Part shown: piece by piece, positions 31,955-40,074 of the stretch | Position numbering within the stretch: position 1 is the first letter of the stretch | How the letters are laid out: each line of letters opens with the position of its first letter | NCBI RefSeq assembly: GCF_000156715.1 | Contig: NZ_DS999311.1 | Coordinates: 212,147 to 276,146 of the forward strand | Length of the DNA: 64,000 nucleotides | Reading direction: 5' to 3' | DNA from: Francisella philomiragia subsp. philomiragia ATCC 25015 | GTDB taxonomy: Bacteria; Pseudomonadota; Gammaproteobacteria; Francisellales; Francisellaceae | Made by a program: the position numbers and the translations under genes | Notes under the pieces: generated by a model | The model's database searches: none | The model's input: only the letters and a program-made list of their open reading frames with translations | Told to the model about the DNA's origin: nothing

Positions 31955-32094
31955 TTATAATGCCTAAATATATAAGTTTATAGAAAAAATTAATGCTGAT
32001 AATTTTAACAAAGTTCTTTAGAAAGTACTATTAGTCACTAGTTAAATAATACTAAGGTTTATCATCAATAAGCTAACCACGTCCAATAGCAACA

Positions 32095-32532
32095 CTAACT
32101 ATCTTTGGTAGTAGTTATTTCTAAATTTGAGTTCTTATAGTAAACATACTTCTTACGCGAAGCCTGCAAAGCTCTATCTTCCTGATAAACAAACTCTTTT
32201 AACTCTTTGATTTTAACTCGTTGAGGATCAACTGCTACTTCCATGATATTAATCAAAACATCATAACCTGAAGTGATAAATAAATTATCTGTGATAAGAA
32301 TCGGAATATTTTTATATTGGTTATATTCTCTAGCAGCTATAGCACAATGATGCGGTATAAAAGAATCCTGACCATCTTGCCACAAATCATCATCAAGTTG
32401 TTTTGCAATACCTGTAGGAGCAAGAATCGCTATTGTTTTGCATTCATCATATTCTTTGATAACTGTAGCAATCAACACTTCTAGCATTTGGTTAATATCT
32501 GGCGTTTGTAAAACTCTAAACTCTACTTTCAT
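32095..32532 (-). CDS. holC: DNA polymerase III chi subunit (HolC-like)
   Basis: Chi links the clamp loader (through psi) to SSB. The 145-residue product keeps the HolC layout: an N-terminal beta strand, KTIAILAPTGIAKQLDDDLW, DSFIPHHCA, PILITDNL, YDVLIN, and a C-terminal LQASRKKYVYYKNSNLEI. These correspond in order to the E. coli chi elements. The position just upstream of valS strengthens the call. The start at 32532 is preferred over 32547 because it begins with the first conserved strand. Divergence is high, so I assign it by pattern and context. Confidence 0.75.
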   Translation of the reverse strand: MKVEFRVLQTPDINQMLEVLIATVIKEYDECKTIAILAPTGIAKQLDDDLWQDGQDSFIPHHCAIAAREYNQYKNIPILITDNLFITSGYDVLINIMEVAVDPQRVKIKELKEFVYQEDRALQASRKKYVYYKNSNLEITTTKDS

Positions 32533-32628
32533 CACAAATATTACCACTCCAAAAATTACAAATTAGCTATCTACCAAAATACACAACCATAATAATACAA
32601 ATAGAATCTATAGACAAATGGCTAGATA

Positions 32629-33069
32629 CTATTTATCTACTGAGTCTGATTTTATAAAGACCCCTGAAGTATAGCTATTAGTCCTAAAATCATCATAACT
32701 AGTATACGAAGAAAGCTCCACTTTATCAGCTGATTCTAGTCTTAATACATAATATCCTTTCGACCAATCAATATCATAATTAGCAATAGCAGATACCGCT
32801 TTTTTAGATGCTACACTATCTCCATATAGCACTAGTTTATACGGCCCAATATCACAAAATGTTGGTGAACAATTTCCCTTTAGACTAATCAAAGGGTTAC
32901 CTTTAGCATCGGCAGTTATTTCAAACTTAACTATAGATCGAGTATTTTTATCCACATTAGTCCAAGTCCCGAGAAAATTAGAATAATCTAACTTTTTATC
33001 TTTTGCATAAAGACTAAAAGGCAGTAGTACTAGAGTTAAACAAACTATTAACTTAAATCTATGAAACAT
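32629..33069 (-). CDS. Exported small protein of unknown function
   Basis: The 146-residue protein has a signal peptide with likely cleavage after LYA (about residue 22). The mature part has FLGTWTNVDKNTRSIVKFEI, GNCSPTFCDIGPY with two cysteines that could form a disulfide, and a C-terminal strand-rich part. This resembles a small beta-barrel domain (W.NVD..TR... C.P..CD.G) seen in uncharacterised proteins from many organisms. The function is unknown. It lies 30 nt after another envelope gene. Confidence 0.7.
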   Translation of the reverse strand: MFHRFKLIVCLTLVLLPFSLYAKDKKLDYSNFLGTWTNVDKNTRSIVKFEITADAKGNPLISLKGNCSPTFCDIGPYKLVLYGDSVASKKAVSAIANYDIDWSKGYYVLRLESADKVELSSYTSYDDFRTNSYTSGVFIKSDSVDK

Positions 33070-33099
33070 ATCTTCTTATACCCTCTATTTGAGTTATGC

Positions 33100-33582
33100 T
33101 TAATTACTGTACCTAAATACTGATTTTAACTTATTGATAAAGTCACCACCTAAGACAAAAAAACTAGCCACAAAAATAATATCCCCACTAAACAAGACAA
33201 ACATCATATTTAGCTGTCCAACTTGGCTAATCTTGTCAAAAATAAGTATCATCTCAAGCAATAATGTTGGGTATACCAAACTAGCAAAGAACATCACTAA
33301 ACCAATGCTATGCCTTGTACGACTAATCGGCTTCTGTGTTGTAAAAGCTGATTTAAATATTGTCTTAATCGCTGACTTTATCGTATCAATTATTACTTTA
33401 CCCAGTAGCATAACTGATATTAGAAAAATTCCCTCCGCACTAACAAGCAAAATTGATGAAATCGCCAAATAGCTAGATGTAGATAACCCCAAAAAAGGCA
33501 TTATGCAAAAAACCACAATATAAGGCACAAATGATAAGATAAATAACAACAATCCTAAATAATATTTCCAATCTTTTGTCAT
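33100..33582 (-). CDS. Four-segment membrane protein of unknown function
   Basis: The 160-residue protein has four hydrophobic segments, at about residues 9-30, 38-65, 95-115 and 125-147, with a short basic loop (KSAIKTIFKSAFTTQKPISRTRHS) in the middle. I find no enzyme motif. It begins 1 nt after the pcp stop and could be in a unit with pcp and the exported protein at 32629-33069. Confidence 0.65.
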   Translation of the reverse strand: MTKDWKYYLGLLLFILSFVPYIVVFCIMPFLGLSTSSYLAISSILLVSAEGIFLISVMLLGKVIIDTIKSAIKTIFKSAFTTQKPISRTRHSIGLVMFFASLVYPTLLLEMILIFDKISQVGQLNMMFVLFSGDIIFVASFFVLGGDFINKLKSVFRYSN

Positions 33583-33583
33583 G

Positions 33584-34246
33584 TTAACTACCCTGCTTAA
33601 TCAATGACTCTTGTATAGCAATCTTTAATGCTTTAGTAGCATCATTAGTGCTCATACTAGGTATATCAGCTTTATTTACAACTTGCTGTGGTGCATATGG
33701 CACATGTATAAATCCAACTATCTTATTAGGATATGTCTCTAGTAAATGATACATTACATGATTACAAACATATGTTCCTGCACTATTAGATATATATGCT
33801 GGAATACCCTGCGCTTGTATTGCATCTTGGATTTGATAAATTGGTAACTTAGAGAAATAAGCATTATCACCATTTGTTGATATTTTGACATCCCTAGGCT
33901 GATAGCCATCATTATCCGCAATCCTAGCATCATCGACATTTATTGCTACTCTTTCGATAGAGATTGCTGCTCTACCTCCAGCTTCGCCAATTGCAATAAT
34001 CACATCAGGATTATATTCTTTGATTAATTTATCTAACTCATTAGCAGAGCCTTTGAATGTAACTGGAATTTGTCTTTTAATAACCTTAGCTCCATCAATA
34101 GAGTCTGGAAGCTGTTTAACTGCTTGCCAAGATGGATTTATCTTTTCTCCACCAAAAGGAGTAAAACCAGTTATAAGAACAGTTTGTGAATTCGCTGAAA
34201 CAGCAAAAGTCAAAAATATAAATATATTTAATAAAAATTTTTTCAT
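33584..34246 (-). CDS. pcp: Pyroglutamyl peptidase I with signal peptide
   Basis: This cysteine peptidase removes N-terminal pyroglutamate. The 220-residue protein shows the C15 family motifs: ITGFTPFGGEKINPSW, catalytic Glu88 in GEAGGR, Cys161 in AGTYVCNHVMY and His181 in FIHVPY. The first about 20 residues (MKK, hydrophobic core, SANS) form a signal peptide, whereas the well-studied enzymes are cytosolic. It lies 9 nt after the Bat operon's last gene on the same strand. Confidence 0.9.
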   Translation of the reverse strand: MKKFLLNIFIFLTFAVSANSQTVLITGFTPFGGEKINPSWQAVKQLPDSIDGAKVIKRQIPVTFKGSANELDKLIKEYNPDVIIAIGEAGGRAAISIERVAINVDDARIADNDGYQPRDVKISTNGDNAYFSKLPIYQIQDAIQAQGIPAYISNSAGTYVCNHVMYHLLETYPNKIVGFIHVPYAPQQVVNKADIPSMSTNDATKALKIAIQESLIKQGS

Positions 34247-34255
34247 GATCCCTAC

Positions 34256-35878
34256 CTATTCATACAAACCTTTAATTAGTGTATCAGATTTAGATTTAGT
34301 ATTTTTTGTTGTACTTTTAATTAAACTTAACAGTTCTTGGTAATTACTAAAACTTTTTCCGGCATATATGCTCGCATTTAAAGATTTTAATTGCTCTTTT
34401 AATTGCGGGAATATCTCAGCAACCTCTAATAATGAAAAGAGTCGCTTATCACTCTTAGTATTTGCCCAACCAATAATTGCTTTTTGAAGCTGTATATTAT
34501 CTTTATTTGCACATGCTTTTTTAATATCTTTTATGCTTGCAGGATTTTTATCATCTGTAACAAACTTTTCTTCAGTTATATTTTTAGCTTTTCGAGTTAG
34601 TTTACACTTTATGAGTAGCATAAATGTAATCAGCCATAATACAAAAATCCCTATAGCCACATTTCGCCAAAAAGTATCTTCAATAACCTTTTTAATAACT
34701 TGTGGTGCAGTTTGACTACCTACATTAAAACTTGTACTAGGTATAGTGCCTTTTTTGACATCAAACGTTTTTGCGGCTATTGTCGCAAGCTGTGATTTAC
34801 TATTATCAATATCGAACCATTTTAATATAACAGCAGGGACTGTCGTTTTACCTTGCTTAATAGGCATATAACCAATCTTGTAAGTCGCTGTACTTATTAG
34901 CTGGCCGCCTTGCTCGATATCCTCAAGTACTGGCTTTTCAGGATAAACATTAAAAGCATCCGAAGATTTAAATTCTAATTTTGGAATATCTTCACTTAGG
35001 ACACCTTTTGCCTTAATAGTTACGGTCCTAGTTAGTAGTTCACCCTCTTTTATGGTATCTCCTGCTGACCAGTTATCACTAATCTTAACATCTGATGCAG
35101 GGAACCAGTCTTTAATAGCAATTTTTTGAGGAATTGGTTTAACTCTTAAGAATTTAGCATCCGTAGAGAAGCTTTTGACCCTAGTTCCTAACTGACCAAA
35201 TGTATTAGGAATAGTCGCTTGCATTGCGATAGGTGGAATAGCAATAGTCCCTGTTCTATGTGGAATTATCAGAAAACTTTCTTCCACAACATCATACATT
35301 TTACCATTAATGCGCTTTTGATAAGTTCTTCTATGATTTGTTTGTTTAATTTCAGAGTTTCTTATATCAAAATTTCTAGGATTTAGACTCAAAATAGGTG
35401 TCGAATAATACAGCTTCAAAGTATATAACACAGGCACATTAACATAAGTTTCGTTTGTAGCTAATGTTCCTATAGCAAATATATCCTGATAATTACTTGC
35501 TTCTTCATTTGAGAGTTTTTTATCTACTTTTATAGAGATTGGCTTTGTTGACTGGTTACCAACATCAATTGCAGGTATTGTCAAATTACCCGATCTATTT
35601 GGCATAAGCGTGACAATCATCTCAAATTGTGAGCTTGATTTACCATTTATAACAGTAGTCTTACTACTGGTACTAGTGTTATAAACTGTAAAATCTTTAT
35701 CTAAAACATCTAAGTCAGGCTGGGTGTCAAAATCATCTAGATGGAGTATTAGCTCAAAAGTTTCTCCATACTCAAGATGAGTATTATCGACACTAGCTGT
35801 GACATTAGCATAACTAATATTCAATCCAGCGATTAACAGCAAAAGTATACTTACTAATTTTAATAATTTAGTTCTCAC
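34256..35878 (-). CDS. batD: BatD-like protein (oxygen tolerance domain)
   Basis: The 540-residue envelope protein has a signal peptide, beta-rich repeated domains typical of BatD, and one membrane segment near residues 414-433. A cytoplasmic tail of about 100 residues contains basic stretches. The start is GTG with AGGAG about 6 nt before it, lying inside the upstream TPR gene, which it overlaps by 11 nt. BatD proteins accompany MoxR ATPases and VWA proteins; the molecular role is not settled. It ends the Bat operon. Confidence 0.85.
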   Translation of the reverse strand: MRTKLLKLVSILLLLIAGLNISYANVTASVDNTHLEYGETFELILHLDDFDTQPDLDVLDKDFTVYNTSTSSKTTVINGKSSSQFEMIVTLMPNRSGNLTIPAIDVGNQSTKPISIKVDKKLSNEEASNYQDIFAIGTLATNETYVNVPVLYTLKLYYSTPILSLNPRNFDIRNSEIKQTNHRRTYQKRINGKMYDVVEESFLIIPHRTGTIAIPPIAMQATIPNTFGQLGTRVKSFSTDAKFLRVKPIPQKIAIKDWFPASDVKISDNWSAGDTIKEGELLTRTVTIKAKGVLSEDIPKLEFKSSDAFNVYPEKPVLEDIEQGGQLISTATYKIGYMPIKQGKTTVPAVILKWFDIDNSKSQLATIAAKTFDVKKGTIPSTSFNVGSQTAPQVIKKVIEDTFWRNVAIGIFVLWLITFMLLIKCKLTRKAKNITEEKFVTDDKNPASIKDIKKACANKDNIQLQKAIIGWANTKSDKRLFSLLEVAEIFPQLKEQLKSLNASIYAGKSFSNYQELLSLIKSTTKNTKSKSDTLIKGLYE

Positions 35879-36698
35879 GCTTATCTCCTATCATCCTCTG
35901 GTAGTCACGTGCAAATTTATTTCTAAGAAGTCCCCCTGGATTATCATTTATCGCAGCTAGAAGCTTATTCGCCTCTTTGTCATTTAGTTCTTGTTGGCGC
36001 TGATCTGCTGCATCTGATTGCTCAGGATTATCTTTATTATCTTTATTATCTTTATTATCTTTATTATCTTTATTATCTTTATTATCTTTATTATCTTTAT
36101 TATCTTTATTATCTTTATTATCTTTATTGTCTTTATTGTCTTTATTGTCTTTATTGTCTTTATTGTCTTTATTGTCTTTATTGTCTTTGTTGTCTTTGTT
36201 GTCTTTGTTGTCTTTGTTGTCTTTGTTGTCTTTGTTGTCTTTGTTGTCTTTGTTGTCTTTGTTGTCTTTGTTGTCTTTGTTGTCTTTGTTGTCTTGAGAA
36301 TTCTGCTGATTATCTTTTTGTTTATCTAGCTCTTTTGCTACTTCTAAGTTATTTTTTGCATCTGCAAAATCTGGTCTTTTTTGTATAGCTTTTGTATATG
36401 CTTCTATAGCTTTTTTGTATTCGCCCATATGCGTTAAAGCATTACCCTGATTATACAACCCTTTAGCTGAATCATCTTTTTTAAACTCTTGATATGCATT
36501 TTGATAGTCTCCAGCCTTATAGTATGAAGAACCTTTCCAATTACTATTTTGAAAAGCTTCAACCGCCTTTTTTGCATTACCACTATCATAATATCCCATG
36601 CCTTGTTGATCTCTTGTTTGCCATAAATCATTCCACTTATTCGCAAAACAAAAACATGGCAATAGTAACAAGATAAATATTAATTTTCTTAGCGACAT
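35868..36698 (-). CDS. TPR protein with Asn-Lys-Asp repeat tract (Bat operon)
   Basis: The 276-residue protein has a signal peptide (cleavage near FA|N, residue 19). About 110 residues of TPR follow (GDYQNAYQEF; GEYKKAIEAYTKAIQKRPDFADAKNN). Then comes a run of about 30 Asp-Asn-Lys triplets and an acidic tail ending GDKREN. In other bacteria a TPR protein (BatC, or the C-terminal part of BatB) occupies this operon position. The repeat is encoded by a 9-bp tandem array (36027-36296). It overlaps BatB by 10 nt and BatD by 11 nt. Confidence 0.85.
   Translation of the reverse strand: MSLRKLIFILLLLPCFCFANKWNDLWQTRDQQGMGYYDSGNAKKAVEAFQNSNWKGSSYYKAGDYQNAYQEFKKDDSAKGLYNQGNALTHMGEYKKAIEAYTKAIQKRPDFADAKNNLEVAKELDKQKDNQQNSQDNKDNKDNKDNKDNKDNKDNKDNKDNKDNKDNKDNKDNKDNKDNKDNKDNKDNKDNKDNKDNKDNKDNKDNKDNKDNKDNKDNKDNKDNPEQSDAADQRQQELNDKEANKLLAAINDNPGGLLRNKFARDYQRMIGDKREN
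36027..36296 (-). repeat. 9-bp coding tandem repeat, 30 units (Asn-Lys-Asp VNTR)
   Basis: Exactly 30 in-frame 9-bp units are present. In the coding direction there are 12 units of AAAGACAAC (the first with CAA in place of AAA), then 7 of AAAGACAAT, then 11 of AAAGATAAT, so variants are sorted into three clean blocks. Each unit encodes Lys-Asp-Asn. Unit length and coding register resemble the 9-bp VNTR used for F. tularensis typing, though I cannot confirm it is the same locus. Confidence 0.97.
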
Positions 36699-37687
36699 AT
36701 TCTCTCCAAAATACCTCTTCTAAAAAACAGTAAACTCATAGCCGCCAGTAACCAAATAAAATAAATCCCCTCATCTTGCCAAAAGATATTTACCGACTTT
36801 TTATCTGATTTCTTTTTACCATTGCCTTGTGTATCTGATAATAACTTTTTAACATCTGTATTATTAGCAGTTAAAGTCACTAATTTTCCAGATCCAGCTT
36901 TTGCTAATGCTTCAAGTTGATTCAGATCTATACCAAAATACTGGATATTACCTCCATCATCTTTTATATAATTACCCTTGTCATCTTTAGCAATACCTCC
37001 TTTTGGGGTTCCTATTGCATATACATCAGTATCTATACCTTGCTCTGCTAACTGTTTTGCTTTAGCGATAGCATCCGCTGATGGTGTTGAATCTGTTATC
37101 AAAATTATCTGACCTTTTTTTGCACCTGCCTGAGTAATTAACTGAGCAGATTTTTCTATAGCTTTATAGATATTATTGCCCTGCACAGGCACAATATCTG
37201 AATTAATAACAGGGACAAGGTTCTCAACAGTATTCGCATCAGATGTTAATGGCGAAACAACAAATGGCTCACTTGAGAATACTATCATCCCAACCTGACC
37301 TTCTTTTATTCTACGCAAAATATCCAAAGTCTTATACTTGGCTCTCTCAAGCCTAGTTGGAGAAACATCTGTAGTGTCCATAGACTGTGAAACATCTAAA
37401 GCTATAACCCTCGAAACATTTTCTTGATATACAGGCACATCTTTATACTTCCATGTAGGACCTGCTAATGCTACCACAGATACAATCCACAAGCACAAAA
37501 ATAAAAAAGGCACCAATGACTTTTTAGTTTTTGACTGCTTACCTACAACTACATGTTCTAACAAATGACTATCACAATACTTAGCCCAACTATTTGCTTG
37601 TGAAGAACTTTTAAAAAGTAAAATAACAAAAACTACAATAGGTATTAATGCTAACAGCCACCACGGACGCAGAAAATGAAAATCCAT
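36689..37687 (-). CDS. batB: BatB-like VWA-domain membrane protein
   Basis: The 332-residue protein has two N-terminal membrane segments (about residues 8-25 and 60-76). A von Willebrand A domain follows, with the MIDAS motif DVSQS (Asp98, Ser100, Ser102), and a C-terminal membrane segment near 308-324. This is the BatA/BatB topology. It starts 1 nt after BatA ends and overlaps the TPR gene by 10 nt. It probably binds partner proteins at the membrane through its metal site. Confidence 0.87.
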   Translation of the reverse strand: MDFHFLRPWWLLALIPIVVFVILLFKSSSQANSWAKYCDSHLLEHVVVGKQSKTKKSLVPFLFLCLWIVSVVALAGPTWKYKDVPVYQENVSRVIALDVSQSMDTTDVSPTRLERAKYKTLDILRRIKEGQVGMIVFSSEPFVVSPLTSDANTVENLVPVINSDIVPVQGNNIYKAIEKSAQLITQAGAKKGQIILITDSTPSADAIAKAKQLAEQGIDTDVYAIGTPKGGIAKDDKGNYIKDDGGNIQYFGIDLNQLEALAKAGSGKLVTLTANNTDVKKLLSDTQGNGKKKSDKKSVNIFWQDEGIYFIWLLAAMSLLFFRRGILERICR

Positions 37688-37688
37688 A

Positions 37689-38690
37689 CTAATATCCTCT
37701 CCTACGCTTCAACCATACCATAGTCATTACAAAACTTAACAGCAATGCAAGACCAAGACTCCATGGATATAGATATGTAACTGGTCTAACTACTGTTTTG
37801 TCTGACTCTATCGGCTCTAGCTGATCTATCGACTCGTATACTTGTTTCAAATCAGTACTATTTTGCGCTCTAAAAAACTTCCCTCCGGTCATTGTGGCAA
37901 TTTTTTGTAATACTTCTGTATCTAGATCCTCTGATGTATTAACTAATCTTTCACCAAAAGTAGTCTTAACCATCATTTGCCCGCCACCCAAACCTATGGT
38001 GTATATCTTTATGTGATACTGTTTTGCAAGTTCTGCTGCCTGCAAAGGCTGTAGCGCTCCAGAGTTGTTTTCACCATCTGTTAGCAAAACAAGAGCTTTA
38101 GAGTCACCTGGATATCTTTTGAGCTTCTTAACTGCCAAACCTATAGCATCGCCTATAGCAGTTTGTGGACCTGGTAGAGCTATACTCGCATCATCAAGCA
38201 TTTTTTTGACAGTTGGAATATCAAAAGTCAACGGGGTCTGCAAATATGCCCAAGTACCAAAAAGTATCAAACCGACCCTATCTCCTTGACGTGTATCTAA
38301 AAACTCATTAGCAACACGCATTACAAGATCAAATCTTGACTCCATCTTACCATTAGACTTCTGCATATCTTGGATAGCCATACTACCAGATAGGTCAATA
38401 GCCATCATCAGATCCCTACCACTTTGCGGCAAGCTAACTGGTTTGCCTAACCACTGAATACCAGAACCTGAAATAATCAATAATATCCAAATAGTACTTA
38501 GAATATATTTAAGATAATTCGCTTTGGTAAAGTCTCCATTTTTATTACCTCTCAACTGAGATTCTAACTGATCAAAAAATGGAGTTTTTAGTGCTAGCTG
38601 CTTATCATGTTTTACCCTTGGAAATATCCAATAGCTAATAACAGGTAAAATAACCAAAGCCAAAAACCAAGGATATTCTATATTAATCAC
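37689..38690 (-). CDS. batA: BatA-like VWA-domain membrane protein
   Basis: VWA-domain protein with MIDAS residues Asp99, Ser101 and Ser103 (AIDLSGS) and LLTDGENNSG, two N-terminal membrane segments and one C-terminal. I place the start at GTG 38690, which overlaps the preceding TGA as GTGA and has AAGGAG 6 nt upstream. That gives 333 residues. A longer ATG frame to 38708 lies inside the previous gene and lacks such a site. It pairs with BatB next door. Confidence 0.88.
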   Translation of the reverse strand: MINIEYPWFLALVILPVISYWIFPRVKHDKQLALKTPFFDQLESQLRGNKNGDFTKANYLKYILSTIWILLIISGSGIQWLGKPVSLPQSGRDLMMAIDLSGSMAIQDMQKSNGKMESRFDLVMRVANEFLDTRQGDRVGLILFGTWAYLQTPLTFDIPTVKKMLDDASIALPGPQTAIGDAIGLAVKKLKRYPGDSKALVLLTDGENNSGALQPLQAAELAKQYHIKIYTIGLGGGQMMVKTTFGERLVNTSEDLDTEVLQKIATMTGGKFFRAQNSTDLKQVYESIDQLEPIESDKTVVRPVTYLYPWSLGLALLLSFVMTMVWLKRRRGY

Positions 38691-39163
38691 AATACTCTCC
38701 TTAGCCACTGCTCTGCCACAGTCAAAATTTCATTTAACGTTTGTCTATCTAATTCGATAGCTCTATAACTATTTACCAGCATATTAGCTTTGGTATTTTT
38801 AAAATTTTGCTTTTTCATTTTAGAGTCAAGAAACTCAAGCCATTGCTCACCATGTAGAGTTTTGATTTCTTGGTTTGGAAATTTTTGTAATGCTACTCTT
38901 TTTAGATATACCGAGATATTCTGCAAAGCTTCTTTAGGTTTATTTTGTTGAGTCTCTTCTATTGTCCTTCTAAAATCATTAACAATAGAATCCTTGTAAC
39001 TATTTCTCTTTTTCCTAAAATGTAGAATAATCAAGAAGATAATAAAAGTTAGTACAATCAAACCTAAAAGTAACCACCAACCATAAGCCAAAGGCCACCA
39101 TTGAGAGACCCTTGCAGGCAAATAAATATCTTTTAATTGAGCCAAAAGATCATTAGTTTGCAT
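38687..39163 (-). CDS. DUF4381-type membrane protein (Bat operon)
   Basis: The 158-residue protein has one membrane segment (about residues 26-46, YGWWLLLGLIVLTFIIFLI) and a basic cytoplasmic domain with YLKRVALQKFPNQEIKTLHGEQWLEFLD. This is the DUF4381 pattern found between DUF58 and VWA genes in MoxR/Bat loci. It overlaps DUF58 by 11 nt and BatA by 4 nt. The function is unknown; a role as membrane anchor for the complex is inference. Confidence 0.85.
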   Translation of the reverse strand: MQTNDLLAQLKDIYLPARVSQWWPLAYGWWLLLGLIVLTFIIFLIILHFRKKRNSYKDSIVNDFRRTIEETQQNKPKEALQNISVYLKRVALQKFPNQEIKTLHGEQWLEFLDSKMKKQNFKNTKANMLVNSYRAIELDRQTLNEILTVAEQWLRRVL

Positions 39164-40064
39164 AATTAGCTATCCCGTAGTTTATTGCTTTAACCAAATC
39201 ATCATTCGTTGCTATCTCAATAAATCCTGTTTTATTCTTACGTGAAAAATCCTTTATCGCAGTGTATCTTTCTTGATAAAGATTTTTATAAACACTTCTT
39301 TGTTTCTTACTTGCAGCATCTAATACTATACGATGCTCACCATCACTAAAATAATATGTATCTAAAGCAGGCAACTCCTTTTCTATAAGATCATAACTAA
39401 AGATATTTATAACCTCATTTTTAGCTCTCAATAATTTAAGATACTGTTTTGCTTGCTCATCAAAACTACTAAAATCACTAATAATGATTATCACACTATT
39501 ACTACGAACTTTCGCATAAAGAAACTTTATAACATCTGCTAATTTCTTTTGAGACTTAAGCTGATAATCTTTGTGATCAGTCGTTATAAAATTAAACATT
39601 TTGATCAACGCTGATTTATCTTGTTTTGCAGGATAGAAATTATAGCCATGATCATCAAAAATAATGCCACCAACCTTATCATGTGCTTCTAACGCCCCAA
39701 ACCCTAATAACGCTAATGTATTAGCAGCCTTAACGCATTTAAAGCATTCCCTTGTACCAAAATTCATTGTACTATTTTGATCAACAATAAAATACAGACT
39801 ACGTTCACGCTCTTCATGATAAACTTTAGTGTATGGTTTACCAAGTCTTGCCGTAAGTGACCAGTGCATCAATCTAATATCATCGCCTGCTTGATAATGT
39901 CTAACCTCATCAAAGTCCATACCACGACCTTTTGCATTAGAAATATTTGTACCAGCATTAGTCGTATTAACTTTCTGATTAGCAAATAATTTTAGTGACT
40001 TTGCCTGATAGCGATGATTCAAAAGCTCTTGAATATCAGCCTTAACACCTTTATAACTTTTCAT
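39153..40064 (-). CDS. DUF58 family protein (VWA-like, Bat operon)
   Basis: The 303-residue soluble protein has the DUF58 signature: GRGMDFDEVRHYQAGDD, then IRLMHWSLTARLGKPY, followed by a degenerate VWA-like half (SLYFIVDQNSTMNFG). DUF58 proteins always travel with MoxR AAA+ ATPases and are thought to be their partners. It lies 10 nt after moxR. Confidence 0.9.
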   Translation of the reverse strand: MKSYKGVKADIQELLNHRYQAKSLKLFANQKVNTTNAGTNISNAKGRGMDFDEVRHYQAGDDIRLMHWSLTARLGKPYTKVYHEERERSLYFIVDQNSTMNFGTRECFKCVKAANTLALLGFGALEAHDKVGGIIFDDHGYNFYPAKQDKSALIKMFNFITTDHKDYQLKSQKKLADVIKFLYAKVRSNSVIIIISDFSSFDEQAKQYLKLLRAKNEVINIFSYDLIEKELPALDTYYFSDGEHRIVLDAASKKQRSVYKNLYQERYTAIKDFSRKNKTGFIEIATNDDLVKAINYGIANYAN

Positions 40065-40074
40065 TGAGGATACT

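Noticed and set aside
36027..36296. CRISPR array
   Set aside because: The units are contiguous 9-bp tandem copies with no spacers and no cas genes; it is a coding VNTR.
36018..36329. 103-codon frame on the plus strand rich in Ile/Val-Phe repeats
   Set aside because: It is the antisense reading of the 9-bp tandem array in the TPR gene; the repeat forces open frames on both strands. The opposite frame has a signal peptide, TPRs and operon context.
38691..38708. ATG start for BatA at 38708
   Set aside because: It lies inside the upstream gene. The GTG at 38690 has AAGGAG at proper distance and forms a GTGA overlap with the previous stop.
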